Shown piece by piece: positions 48,092-61,369 of a stretch of 64,000 nt of DNA. The stretch's first letter is position 1. Each line of letters opens with the position of its first letter. This DNA is from Pseudeuparius sepicola. Lineage: Eukaryota; Arthropoda; Insecta; Coleoptera; Anthribidae. The position numbers were made by a program, and so were the translations under genes. The stretch is from NCBI GenBank assembly GCA_963920635.1, contig OY987305.1, positions 8,967,153-9,031,152 on the forward strand, given 5' to 3'. The notes beneath the pieces were generated by a model, which was not told where the DNA came from, made no database searches, and worked only from the letters and a program-made list of their open reading frames with translations.

Positions 48092-48632
48092 AAATTTAGA
48101 TTTTTGTCAAAACGGCATTGGAATATTGATTTCTTGACATTTCGATATTTTTATGTTTGGCGAAGAATATACACCTAACCTTTCGTCAACATGTTTTTCG
48201 AAAACTAGATATCTCAATTTAAAAAATTCGGTCAATTTCAAGAAAAAAAAACAGTGATTATTATCACAAAAAAATACGAACTTTTGACAATGTCTCGAAA
48301 ATTCCACAACACCGTTGTGACACTAAAAATACAAATTTTGTGGACGATTTCATAAGAAAAAAGGTAAACCGAATAACAAATTTCTACCCTAGAATTTCGT
48401 GGACAGATTTTCGCTGAAAATAAAAAAATGTTTTTGTCGAGATCGATATTCCAATGACGTGCTGACGCTGATACTAAAAACAAAATTTGGCGGCCGATTT
48501 CTTGACAAAAAGTTATTAGGAACCAAAAAATATGAACTTTCATCTATATCTCGAAAACTCGATATCCCATTGACAATAAAAAATGTCACTCTTGGATTTG
48601 GTAAACCTTTGATTTTACGCGTTTTTCTCTGA
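48092..48632. repeat. diverged tandem repeat, unit roughly 150-190 bp
   Basis: The block CTCGAAAA(C/T)TC..ATTCC, a TGACACTAAAAA-like block and a GGCGGCCGATTTC or GTGGACGATTTC block recur in order two to three times. ORFs here on both strands are by-products. Confidence 0.4.
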
Positions 48633-49223
48633 ACACGTATACGGTGTACAGGGTTATTCATATAACATTCTATCCCCCTTAACTTTTTTGTTTTTAATTT
48701 TGGGGAAAAATGTAGGTAATTATGAAAATTGTATAGTTATCTAAAATTTTCTTGCGATTTCAGTTGTGTATTCAGAACAACAAATGAATGTCGCGTTTCG
48801 GAGATATAGAATAAACTTATGTTTTTTAAATGGAACACCCTGTATATTTCTCGATTTTCGAAATCTACGCATTTTTCTGGTTTCAACGACATATAGGTAT
48901 GTTTGCTCTAGTAGTTTGCACAAAATCGCGTCCTTTGAATTATTGAATGTCGGAAAAAATCAAAATTGCTATGGAAAATCCAAAACAACTATTACGAGAA
49001 CTAGAGCTTGACTTTGCCAGTTTATATCAGGTGTTAATTGTTATGTGACCACATCGTGCTATGGAAATGGTATATATTATTGTTATAATATTTTTTGTGA
49101 AAATATGCCTTTTATTAAGACTAAAATGACAGAAAAAATAGAATATAACTTATGAAAAATTTGGCTTTGTTGAATTTTCAGTATATTGTTGTATGTAATT
49201 GTGGGAACACAACAATTAATATA

Positions 49224-50119
49224 CAGTGTCAAATCTCCATTTATAATATTATATATTTACATTTATCAGAAAATTTTGTTCTTGATAAAAGTTTGTGCAT
49301 TCTTTCAAGCTCAAAACTCAGTTTTCAAAATTTGAATATCTCATTTCATATACGGGGGGAGGTTCGAAAATATGAAAAAGGCTCAAGAGTAATAAAGCAT
49401 CCTTATTTTCAGTTTTATAGGAAACATGTATTATGAAAAGTTGTTTAGAATTAAAAGATAAGCCCAAAAATGACGTTTCAAGATTATATTCCATAAAACA
49501 CCTTTTCGGCATTTTTTATGATTTAACCTTTATAGAAAATAAAACCACTTTATTTAATATGCCAGTTCGATCTCATAGAGGATTTATAATTTATAAACGT
49601 AAGTGCCATAAAAATTAGAACTTGGAAATAAAACAAGGTCTGCACAAAAAAATAGTACTTTTTCATTCTTATTTTGCAGGAGCCATAACTATATACTGTT
49701 CAAACAAATTATTTTTTATGGCAGTCACGTTTAAAAATAAAAAATCCTCTCTGAAACGGAACTGGCGTATTAAATAAAGTGGTTTTTGTTTTCTATACGA
49801 GGTAAATCATAGAAAATGCCGAAAATGTGTTTTGTGGAATAGAAACTTGAAACTTTATTTTTGAACATGCCTTTTAATTCTAAACAAATCTTCTTAATAG
49901 GTACCTACATGTTTTCTCTAAAATTCAAAATAAGGGTACTTTACTCTTGAGCCTTTTTAAAATGTTCAAACCTCCCTTGTATACGAAATGAGATATTCAA
50001 ATTTTGTAAACTGCGTTTTGAGTTTGCGGGAATGCACAAACTTTTATCAAGAATAAAATTTTCCGGATAAATGTAAAATAAAAAAAAAACATATGGTGCG
50101 CACTTTCTGCCGGGCACTG
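49224..50119. mobile_element. 896-bp fold-back element, TA-flanked
   Basis: The left end is CAGTGTCAAATC and the right end GCCGGGCACTG, TA outside both. Arms share TTTGAATATCTCATTTC and TTTGTGCATTC blocks inverted. ORFs at 49152-49618 are internal sequence without a known domain. Confidence 0.65.
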
Positions 50120-50210
50120 TATATCGTTGAAATCAGGTTTAGCTGAAATGGCTTTTTGCCCCAGCTAAGACTACAAAAAATTATTTTTTCACAAAAAAGT
50201 AACTTTCTGC

Positions 50211-50548
50211 TAAACCGGAAGTGACATTCACGCGTGCGCGCGGTGAAGATTTTTTTATTCGATTTACTAATCTAATGAAAAAAATGCAAGAAAATCGCCC
50301 ACTTCATTTATTAAAAAAAATCGATTATTTGATGATAACTTTTTTGTACGAAATTCAACTGAGTTTTTCTTGTTGGCACGTCACTTCAGGTGTAGCCGGA
50401 AGTGAGTGTGCGTTGCAGATTTTTTATCCAGTTTAATAGAAGGTATAACGAAAATGCAACAAAATCGTCATCTTGAGGTTTTTAAAAGAATCTGTTAATT
50501 TGCGATAACTTTTTGTTTGAGATTCAATTGTTTCTCTTGGCGGCATTC
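50211..50548. repeat. diverged direct dimer with CCGGAAGTGA starts
   Basis: Two head-to-tail units begin ACCGGAAGTGACATTCACG (50214) and GCCGGAAGTGAGTGTGCG (50396). They continue with matching GAAGATTTTTTTAT/GCAGATTTTTTATC, ATGCAA(G/C)AAAATCG and GATAACTTTTT blocks. Confidence 0.5.
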
Positions 50549-51278
50549 AATTCCTTGAAAAAACTACACAGGACACACGTCTAAGTTTTTGAACCACCAA
50601 TTTATCTTAAAATTTACCGAGCTAATCGCTCGTAACGTCTTAACTGGGACGCCCTGTACATCGAGAATTAAATTTTTAGTGTTCTAGTCTAGTCTTATCT
50701 CTGTTTATAGACGCATCGTTCAGTAGCGAGAAAAAAATAAATATTTATAAACAGGTACTTATGTTTTGTTTACAGGTTACGATTTGCAATAAACAAATAA
50801 ACAGCCACGATGTGACATTTTTTGCCTGTTATTACCCTGGGAAACAAGAGCGTTCTTAAATACAGCTGTTGACTTATTATGTTTGACGATATTTACGCTG
50901 CCTGTTAAAATAGCCACTTGAGATTTAAATTCATGTAATACATTAAAAACAAATAAATATTATTTGTCACCCTCTACAAGGCTTTAAAAACTATATGTAA
51001 ATAGGTACATGTGGGAATAATTGGTTTTGTTGCTTTTCAATTTTTTTTTTAGTGCTTGAGATTCAGTCATGAATTTAATTAGTTCGGTATTACTTTAGTA
51101 TGCTAAATGATTCCACGTCACTAGTGAGCTCAGGGTATGAGGAAAACATTCCAAATTCCAAATTTTACTATTTACTAAAGCTTGTAAATCCAAAGATTTT
51201 GGAATTTCCTATAAAGAAAAAAAAAGTTGACACATAAAAAAATACGAGGAAAAATAAAAATTCCCAAAGCTATATATA
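50549..51278. other. intergenic, no gene
   Basis: AT-rich spacer; an isolated transposon-end-like ACGCCCTGTACAT lies at about 50650. Nothing else recognised. Confidence 0.35.
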
Positions 51279-52321
51279 CGGGGTGTCCAACTTTAAAACT
51301 GTACAGATCCGTAAAATCTTCATTTTTGGAGATAATCGCCTAAACTTTTTTTTGTTTGAAAGGCCGTCAAAAACCGCTTCTTTCGACCTTCCTGCCATTT
51401 TCAAAATGCAAATCCAGGGCCAGCTGCGATTTTTTTACACCCCCGATTTTCAAGAAACCATTTAGCGATTTTTTTTATTATTTTTTATTTAAAATCTGAC
51501 CCCACAGTGTTAATGAGAACACCCCAAAACCCCCATATACCAAATTTGAACAAAAAATATACTTACAGGGAGTTCCATTTTGTAGGTTGTCAAAGTTGAG
51601 CAAAATAAAAATTTTAAAGATATCTGGCGAGTTAAGTGTGCTATAGAATCCCTTCAAAACAGTTGAATGGTCAACAGGACCACTCAAAATGTTGGTCTGA
51701 AAAGATTTACTACAGAAATATACCGGGTATTTTTCTCTGAGCCATCTCAAAATTCTGAAATTTTATGAAACTTATACGGATCAAGAGTGCTCTGGAATCA
51801 TTGAAAAAATATTGATAAACACAAAAGTAATGTATTTCTTTACAAAATGCCAACTAACAAATAAAAACAATTTAAATTATTGGACATTTTCTGTGCGTTT
51901 CCTGTTGTGGCACACCAGCCACCTTAACTGATGGATTTACTGACTGGCAGGCTTCTGCATCTTTTGTTTTGAGGGGATTCCATAGCATAGGTACCTACTT
52001 GACTTGGCAGATGCCTTTAGAATTCCTATTTTGCTCAACTTTGACACCCTGCAGAATGGAAGTCCCTGTATATTTTTTATTCAAATTTGGAATTTCGGGG
52101 TTTTGGGGTATTCTGATTAACGCTGTGGGGTCAGATTTTAAATAAAAAAATCGTTAAATGGTTTTCGTGAAAATCGCAGCCGGCCCTGGATTTTCATTGT
52201 GAAAATGGCAGAAAGATCAAAAGAAGCGGTTTTTGAAGGCCTTTCAAACAACAAGTTTAGGCTTTTATCTCAAAAAATGAAGATTTTACGAATTTGTACA
52301 GTTATAAAGTTGGACACCCTG
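51279..52321. mobile_element. 1.04-kb fold-back element, TA-flanked
   Basis: CGGGGTGTCCAACTTTAAAA at the left is inverted at the right (TTATAAAGTTGGACACCCTG). Arms of over 400 bp include CAAATCCAGGGCC and GGTCAACAGGACC-adjacent sequence. This is the best-preserved member of the group that includes 8980-9893 and part of 11349-12160. Confidence 0.8.
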
Positions 52322-52596
52322 TAGATACTCACATATGTTGTGCCGTGACTCACATTGTAGGATATGCTAGAAAAAATTGGAATTTCTATTTTGCATCTTC
52401 GATTTTTCAACTTCTTCAATTTTCATCAATTATTTCAGTCGTACCCACCAATAAACTTCTAAGAAATGAAATGATATTTCATCGGCTTTTCCCCAAAATT
52501 AGATTCAATTCAAGTTCTCCTTTGCAACAAAAAAATCAAGTGAAGCTTTGGAGGCGCTGAAGCCCCAAAATCCCTCTGGATACGCCACCGGTTAAT

Positions 52597-53048
52597 TTAA
52601 TACCATCCCAAAAAAGACAAAATTAAATTACTGTGCCAGGTCGGGATATGTGGTCTACCTGACATAAGCCAGTTTTGAAGATGGTACGCACCCAATTCCC
52701 AGTTACTCCTGCTACGCCTACAAGCAAATCCATCCACGCAGAACGCCCTGAAAACCTCCAGAACATATCCCTGGCTCCGGTCTCCGGGAAAATCGCCGAG
52801 AGGAAATTCGGCTCCCAAATGAGTTATCGATTTTAAATTAGCAGAAGAGGCCGGTCTCTCCAGGTCCCACCCACCGCATCCAGAGCCGAGCAATGCCAGA
52901 GGGAACGGTCCGTAGGCTCCGCCCACCCGTCAAACGTAGCCAGGCCGCGAAAGTGGAAAGCTTAGTACTCGTCAGGCCGATGCCACAAAACAGAATCCTT
53001 AATCATCCAGAAAATTTGCGTTGTGTTTAGAGTAAGTGAATTTGTGAT
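52597..53048 (+). promoter_or_regulatory. GC-rich region upstream of Hand (putative promoter and 5' UTR)
   Basis: A GC-rich block at 52640-52990 sits directly before the Hand start codon, in contrast to the very AT-rich surroundings. It contains an open minus-strand frame of 110 codons (52597-52926) with no recognisable domain. I interpret it as promoter or 5' UTR sequence. No specific element is assigned. Confidence 0.4.
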
Positions 53049-56000
53049 ATGTCGTACGGCTCGCCACGGGAACATCAGGATATGTTCCAGTATGAGTATG
53101 CGGGGCATGGTTACCACTACGTTTCAGGTATTTTTTATCAAAAATTTTGGTTTTGATGGAGTTTTCCTTATTTTTTGTTTTATTTGAGATCTTGAGATTA
53201 TTAATTAATAATAATTATTATTTTAACATAATATGATATATGGTTTTAAATAAAATATGTACACGGTCATCCATCCAAGAGTAACGTCATTTTATTTCTT
53301 TATATTTTCATATTTTTTATCTTAAAAAATATGTCTATGCAATTTTCCCTAAATTTTCCAAATCACAAAAACAATTGAACATCGAGTAAAAAAGTTACAC
53401 TAGTTAGCTATGTCTAGTATAATAAATATAAATATTTTTTTAATCTACGCTTCTTCCCGATTACATAACGACATAGACAGGGTGAGGTTTTTTTTGATGA
53501 CCAATGTGGGGATCTCGGACACTAGCGGAGATAGAGGAAGGTTAAATAGGGAAAGAATTGCAGTTTTGTGGGCCCAATTTAATGCGCTTTGTGGATTTTT
53601 GAAAAAGTCATGGCTTACTAGATATTTTGAAAAAACGACGAAATTTTGGCCATTTATTCTAATCCGTGTAGCTTCGTTGTTTCCGATTTTAGATAAAAAG
53701 AGTAAATACCAAAAGTTGGAGGGAATTGTGTCCCCAATGCGGTTATAATGTCCTACTTTCCGTGACAGCTGCCATTTTCGAGATATGATACAGACTTGTA
53801 ATTTTTTAAATGGAAACCATAGTTATTTCCGTTATTTTTCTGAATAACCATATCGAGTATTATATTTTTCCTCCAATTTCCTCCAACTTTGGTATTTACA
53901 CTTTTTCTCTAAAATCAGAAACAACGAAGCTAGATGGATTAGAATAATACGCAAAAATTTCGTTTTGACTTTTTTCAAAAATCCACAAGGAGCGTTAAAT
54001 TGGGAACACAAAACTGCAATTCGTTCCCCATTTAACCTTCCTTCTATCTCCGCTAGTTTCCGAGATCTCCATACTGATCACTAAAATAGGTATGCCATAT
54101 GTATACAGAGTGTTAATAAAGTAGGTAATGTCACAAAATTTCAAAGGAAGATTCCCGGATCGATTTTAAGAAAAAAGTTCATATGGCCATAGTTCCGGAT
54201 GTTGAAATTTCCAGAAAGATATCGAAAATTTTGAATAGCTTTTCTGTAAATAATGAATAAATCGAAGCCAAACTTAAAAGACAACAATAAGTGAAGTTAT
54301 CTTAGCTGGTTGCAATTGTGTTATTTAATAAGTTATGTCCTATAGCTGGTTGCAATTGTGTTGTTATTTAACAGTACCTATTAAAATTACTTCTTTCATT
54401 CGATCACAAAACTCGTGTTTACCTTGAAATCCTGATAGATAGGAAAAATGTCAAAACAGACAGGAAAAAGGTCAAAAGAGGACTTTTGTAGAGAATTTTA
54501 TGGTCTATCCAAAAATGATACATAATGTTGTATTACATAGGACAGCGACTATCAAGTACCAAGTTTGGTTTCAATTTATTCATTTACAGAAAAGTTATTT
54601 TGTGCTTTATTAACTCTCTGTACCATATGTTTTTTTTTCTTCAACCGTTTGGAAAATAGGAGTGATTAATTTTTTGTCGAAAATAGTAGCAAATGCTGCG
54701 TGTAAAATTTGTTACCAGATTAACAGAATTAAATGACTTTTTGTTTTTAAAAATCTCATTAAAATAAACCCTGTATAAATCCCCATAAATAGGAATTTCT
54801 TTCCTCTTTACAAGGATATACATATTATATATTTTACGAAATTTTCTTGTCAGTAGGTATATGAAAATTCTACATCATCTCTTTCTAAAAATGTTTGTTG
54901 AATCCCAGTCGTATTAGCCATGAAAGACAATACACAAATATACCCCGATTACTGTAAGAAGTCCCGATTTTGTCAGATGACATTCTCCACAAAATCCCTA
55001 GGAATTTTCTATTAACCATGGGTATATCATTGGTATATGCGTCGCAACCAGTTAATGACGTCACTCATTGATTTATGATGTGAAAAGTTACCCAAGCGAT
55101 ACGAAAAAAAGAACATAATAAAATAAAAACCCTATTGCAATCACGATTATACCGCTACAAATAAAAATAACTATGATTACAACTCATTTTAATAATAATG
55201 TCAAACGTCATGGAAACACTTTCATTTTGGTATTTTGGTGAAATCTGCTACTTGAGGCTGCGTCTATGAGGCGTACTCAGGCAAATTTTATTTCGGTGTT
55301 GTGAAAGTGACAGCGAAGGTTTTCCGGATCGTTCAAAAAGGTTCAAACTTTGGGCAATGAAAATATTCGCGGGTTTTGTACGTTTCGTGAGTTTTACCGT
55401 TATCTGTGTTGTTCTTGTTCGTGTTATTAGCAGTTATTCATTGTCCAAATGGGCTCGTTACTGACCTGGCCTTAAGACCCGGTTGCATTTTTTTCTGCAT
55501 TGATGCCAACTTAGGATGGCGAAATTACAATTGACAGTCCCAGTGAGGACTTCTTAAAATAATTTTACTATAGGTGTTCTTTGACATTTCATACAAGAAG
55601 GGTTAGATAGGTATAAGCCGATAGACAAGGGTATAAGTCTCTCTTATTGTCAAATAGCAATACATTTCAACTATACCTACATATGTATACAGTTCTGTTA
55701 CAATTTGGTAACAAATTTTATGTACTTTCGTAAGGTTGTTTTTCCATATGAAAATATCAAAAATTTAATCACTCATATCTTCCAAACGGTTGAAGCAAAC
55801 ATACGACATAATTATGTTATAATTGTATTATATTATTATAACAAAAACACACCTAACCCCTGTAATTGTCTTTATTGACGCACATTATTTGGGAAATTTC
55901 GGAAAAATTATATAGGAATAAATTTTTTTCTGGTAAAAAATATGAAAATATAAATAAATAAGGTTGTGTTACTCTTTGATGAATTACCCTGTACATACAT

Positions 56001-59000
56001 TCTATAATTATTGGTATTACAAATAAGTAAAAATTTGTGTCATGGGGCACTTATTTATATACATAATATTATGTGTCTAAATAATAGGTTGGTATAGGTA
56101 TAAATGACACATCATTAGGTCTTTGGTAAATTAAAAATTTGTGTTCATACTCTTACTAAGAAGGTATTTGAACAACAAAAATAATTCTAAAATTAGTTAA
56201 AAATAAACAAGTTATTAACAAAATTAAAAACTTGAGCTAGGTACCTAACAATTTATTCTATTTCATATTTCTTCCTTTTCTCTAATGGGCTACTCACCTA
56301 AAAAAACTATTAAACAAAAAAATTAATATTCATTTCCCAATATACTCCTAATTGAATGGATATTTGACAATATTCGACCATCTAATATCTCTCATGGTGT
56401 AGTTTGACAATCTTCGACCATCTAATATGTCTAGTTGTAAACATGAAATGTTACTGTTTCAAGTTTATACTATAAATTTAGGTCACTATTTTGTCTTGTA
56501 GGTATAACGCTTATTTAGAAAACAATAGAACCGAAACTAGGTAAATTGGTTAACTGCAGTTAAAACCACAGAAAAGACAGGAATGTAAAACCAAAATATA
56601 AAAAAAAACATCTTTGGCAACTAAGATTTTGACTGCTAAAGCCAAAGAACGAAGCAATTCGCGCTTTTGTAGTTTTTGTGATATCCAATTATTAGTCTTC
56701 AATAATACTTCCCCAGTTAAGGTATTATATTTTTTCTACAAATTTACTTTTATTCATCGTTCATTAATAGAAAAAGTTTTGGGCGGGTGGATAAGTATCT
56801 AGAGACCTTCCTGCATTTTTGTAGTTTGTAATTTGTAGTAAAAATCTGTCTACTAGTCACTTATTTTTAAATGTTTGTCATCGATTGTGTGTTATTCAGA
56901 AAATTTGATACGGCACAAAGATGGGCGTATGCACAAACGTATATATAATAATGCCAACAATCAACAATGTTAAGAATATTATAATAGAAACTATAAAAGT
57001 AAACTGTTTGGAAATTTAAAAATAAAATAGATAACATTTTTCAAGTAGGTACATACTATAATAATATATATAATCTATTTTTTTATAGTATAAAAATAAT
57101 GTTAAAGTTGTATTTCAACCTGTCAAAAAATTAGGGAGCTCCAAGCAATAAAATAATACCTCTTTCAAATCCAGTGGCGTAGTGTGATATTTAAAACTGG
57201 GCTAACTTTCCTGACAAATTTAGTAGTATGTATTAAAATTGATAATAATAAATAGTGGTTTGTGTTTATTTTCTTCAAGCAGTTGATATTAATGAAAAAA
57301 CTCGAAGTAATCTATATATTTTAAGCAAAAAAATATGACGTAAATCAAATGGGTGTGTTGTATGTATTAGTAGTCTTTTTTCTTTATTTCTGCTATTTTA
57401 TTTCGAAAAAACACAAATGCATTTTTTATTTAACTTTTAATTGGGTTTTTCACCACAGAAACCTGAATCAAACTGATTAAAAGACAACTGAAATTTGACT
57501 GTTTGACTTGACAATATCTTTGAGAAATGAGTAAGATTTATTCTCCGAAAACTCAGAAAACAAAGTTGTTGAAGTTATTTTTTGACACATACAATGTTAA
57601 GTTATTTTAATGTTAGGCATTTAGGAATTTTCCCGGCAACTTGAAAAAGTTGTCTTTTAATCAGTTTGGTGGCGAAAAACCGAATTAAAAATTAAATGGA
57701 TCAGTTTGCGCCACAAAGTAATTTCCGACAATATAAATGCATTTTTTGGAAGCTGTTATTCTATTTTTTTTTTCAAAAATTATCTACAAGTTAAAAATTC
57801 CTATGAAGCAAGTCACACAAATTGCCGATGGAATTGAATTGTCTGCTTCAATTTTTAAACCCAAATATGTTCTCCAAAAACATCTGGAGGGGATATAGCC
57901 CTCCCCCCATCACATCTTTTTATCCATAATAACACAAAATCATATTAATTTCTATATTTCCATGCTGGTTGCATAAAAGGAAAATCACATAAATTTACTG
58001 AAAATACAAAATTGATACCTTAATCAATGAAGAAACTAAATTTAATTCATTAGTATAGTCTGACAGTAGGTAATCAAAGTTTGCACCAAATGGGAAAAAT
58101 TTTATTTTTACATTTTAAAAAATCGTATATTACTCCCTAATTGAATTGAAATTGATTTGTATTGTTATGGTCTATAGGGGCAAGGTAGGTATATACAATA
58201 GGGTGGAACGAAAATGACGACTTTTTTTTAATATCATATTGTATTAGTGCGGAAAAGTTGCTTATCGGGGTTTTATATTATGTCTCAAAAATGGACGACA
58301 ACAAATAAAAACTTCCACTGCCTGAAATTTGATAAAAATAATTTGACAGTTTACGTAATGCAACTCTTGGATTTTTTTTTTGAAGTAGCTGACTGGCTAT
58401 TTTCAAATTATTTAGAAGATCCCTTGCCTGAGAGCTCCGAGAAAATAAGAACCTAAACGCATAGATGCCACTTGCTAAGTGTGGACTGTCCAAAAGTAAG
58501 AATCTTTGTTTCTTTTGTTTGTTTTGTTCATGTCTAATCTGCCTTATTAGTCATATTGTTGAATTTTGGTAACTTTTATTGGGACTTAAATTAATTTTGG
58601 TAAGTTATTCGGATCTTGTTGAGTTAGGAAATTTTATTAAAACCTAAAACATTTTTGGTATTTGACGTTCTTTAATTTCAGGAATTTATGTCTTTTTATT
58701 TTTATCATTTTAATGCTATACAAATTTGTGCCTATTGATATACTTGGCACTGTTTTGTATTATATTGTCATATTTTATTCTCAATATATTTATTACACTA
58801 CCCCTGTGTTTCCGTTAAATCCTTAGACCCACACCAAAAACAAGTTAATTTGTAGACCACCCTATATATTATATACCACTCGCCAATTAACATCTAACAT
58901 CTAAATAACAGGGTGGGTGCTTCACCGGTTATGATTGATGACGTAGAAGGCAGTGGCGGAGCATATACCTATAATAGTTGTAGTTTGTAAAAAAATGACT

Positions 59001-61368
59001 CGTTTTTTAAAGGCTTGGGACAATGGAAAGCAATCTCATATATCCATGAGACAGATTTTGAGGGTTTGATATGAGATCCAGACAGCAGATATTTTTGTGC
59101 ACTATTACACTTCTGAGAAAAAAATTGAGAACATAAAATTTTTGTATTTTATTGAAAATCGTTTAATTTTTAATATCTTTGGGACACCGGAAAGGATTCT
59201 CATATCTTCATCAGATTTTGAGGTTTACATAATGTGACCCAAATAGCAACTTTTAAATGCTTTTACATTTTGAAATTCAAAAATAAAAATTTTCGTTCCA
59301 GCCTAATATACAAGGAGCCCCCAACTAAGTGCCTTAGGTTATTTGCGGGAAAATATATCGAGTTGGAGAGAAATAATTAAGAAAAAATGGATATCCTGAT
59401 ATCTTTCTGGAAATTGGCGAAGAAGCACCATACACATTTGCTTAATAGTTTTTCCGTCATTTCCAATACAAACCCGTTGTTTCCCAATTTTTTATTTTAA
59501 ATGTCAAATTTGACAGGCGTGGGCTGTAACGTAGCAACCCTGTTTAGGCACAATAGTGGCCCAAATCATGCCAAAAATCAAAAGAGGAAAAAATACAACA
59601 TGTGATTCTGTAATTTAAACTATCTATTTGTCCTAAAAAATTTCGCCCACGGTGCATTTTAGTAAACAAACACCTCTGCTTCTTTGGTAGGTACACCCGC
59701 TTTAAAAAACCATGATTTTTACGGGCTCACACCAAAACAAATTTCTATTTGTGACACAGGTTCTGTAAAGAAAAAGTACTTCTTGGCTACAAATGATTAT
59801 GGGCCCATAATTAACAAAGTAAAAATTACCTCCAGTTGACAATTGTTACTATTTGACTTTGAATATTTGAAAAATTTTCGACAATTTCAAAATATGAAAA
59901 TGTGCGTTTGATTTGGTGTGACAAAACAGTGAAAGTTACCCCAGCCTGGTTTTCTGTGTAGCGACAGTCGGGACACTACTCCTGGAATACCCCGTATATA
60001 CGCCGAATTTGCTAGATTCCGACGACACATTTGTTAAGCAAATGCTATAATATCGTTATGAAACAAAGATAAATAAACAAAATCCGTATATAGTTGAGTG
60101 TCACCTATTCCATAGCGCGTTAGAACAGCATATTAATACTGTTTCCCATAACTATAATTTTATATTACGAAGTAGCGGCCCATCTGTACATGTTCATGTT
60201 TATTTTGTTTGGCCTGAGATATTACTTAACGATCTTTAAAAAAATATTGTATACCTACTACTTCTGAATGATCTGGCACCAGCAGCAAAAATATTTCCAT
60301 TGTGTCTCAAAATACAAATTATTTTGTTGGAATGAGTTCATTCGTAAATTGGTGCCTACTCTTTATAGAAAATTAAAAAAGTTTATATTTTGCTAGATTT
60401 AATCACACACAGGACTAACAAACTAACTGGTGCCTTCCTCTGTAGATGGACTCAGCTTGAAGTCAGATTGATTGCTCGAAATTTATTTCCAGCGAAAGTA
60501 ACTTAGTGACGGACGAACCACATCAAGCGTACTTTAGGGTAAACCGTTTATTTTGATTAAGTTTACTGATAAAAATAACTGAGTTTACATCGACCGAGTT
60601 CATAAAATGTAATAAACAAACACGTACACCTATCTGAAAGTCTTTGACGCGACGCGACGCCTAGTCGTAAACTTTTATTGGAAACATCATCCTGTTCTCT
60701 GGGTTCATAAAAACCCTTTAAATAGTTTTGAACTACAGGGTCGATTCAGAATAAACCTGCGAAATAATAATTGTCATTCTGACAACTTCAGAGTCGAGCA
60801 ATGAATCATTGTTAATTTATTTTCAGATGGTAGCACAAGAGGCGGCGATGAAACAAATTTTTGGTCAAATAGTCCTTCTAGAAGTGACTCGCCGTCACCA
60901 AATACACTTCATCCTCAAAATTCAATAAATACCTACCAAATATATACACCAGTTGACTGCTCTACACCGAATAGGTTTTCACCATATATAACATGTAAGT
61001 TATAGACGGTTATAGGTATATATAAGTCTAGAGAATACTATCTAGACTTTGATATAGGTAGCTTCTCGTAAAAGACTGTAGTTGAAACTGAAGGTGTTGC
61101 TTTTCAGCTTATTCAACGTTAAATTCAGAACCAGTAGAAAGAGTACCATTTGTGAGAGTTGCAAAGAGAAGGACCACAGCAAATAAGAAAGAACGACGAA
61201 GGACACAATCGATAAATAATGCATATGCAGATCTCAGAGACTGCATTCCAAATGTCCCAGCTGATACCAAACTTTCGAAGGTACCTTGGCCAAACAATAA
61301 GAAAATCACTTTAGTCGACAAAAATTCTAAAATATTGAAATATGTTGCTTTCAGATAAAAACGTTAAG
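53049..61368 (+). CDS. Hand: bHLH transcription factor Hand, incomplete at 3' end
   Basis: Exons 53049-53127 ([12 protein letters not shown]...), 60827-60994 and 61108-61280 join in phase (1, 1, 0) to 140 residues. The third exon carries the basic region and helix 1: [20 protein letters not shown] (107-126), then the loop [12 protein letters not shown]. These are Hand-family hallmarks. A fourth exon begins after TTTCAG at 61355 with IKTLRL, the start of helix 2. It then diverges: either it is a 14-nt microexon ending at a GTTAGT donor (61368/61369), or the exon is interrupted by the LINE that follows in the same frame. The rest of helix 2 and the C-terminus are not seen in the window. Hand proteins dimerise with E-proteins and direct heart, visceral muscle and lymph gland development. 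Intron 1 is 7.7 kb. Confidence 0.88.
53478..54086. mobile_element. truncated copy of fold-back family D in Hand intron 1
   Basis: Begins CAGGGTGAGGTTTTTTTTGA and matches the 41904-42866 element through GGGGATCTCGG, TTGGAGGGAATTGTGTCCCC and the inverted right arm, to about 54086. The last bases (CACCCTG) are missing. Confidence 0.65.
54087..58198. other. Hand intron 1, central part
   Basis: Mostly AT-rich. A diverged inverted repeat pairs about 54625-54720 with about 55700-55800 (shared TTCAACCGTTTGGAA and its complement). A less AT-rich stretch lies at 55250-55500. No exon or known regulatory motif could be assigned, although heart enhancers are expected in such introns. Confidence 0.35.
58201..59303. 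mobile_element. TIR element of 1.1 kb in Hand intron 1
   Basis: GGGTGGAACGAAAAT at the left and ATTTTCGTTCCAGCC at the right match in 14 of 15 positions as inverted repeats, with TA outside each. Internal ORFs (58247-58456 on plus, 58278-58493 on minus) have no known domain. Superfamily is possibly Tc1/mariner-like on the basis of the TA. Confidence 0.5.
59310..60826. other. Hand intron 1, 3' part
   Basis: No repeat family or exon recognised. Short fragments with transposon-end character (for example around 59985-60000) are present. Confidence 0.3.
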
Positions 61369-61369
61369 G

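Noticed and set aside
52597..52926. Calling the minus-strand ORF before Hand a gene
   Set aside because: No domain recognised, no splice or promoter support; kept only as an observation.
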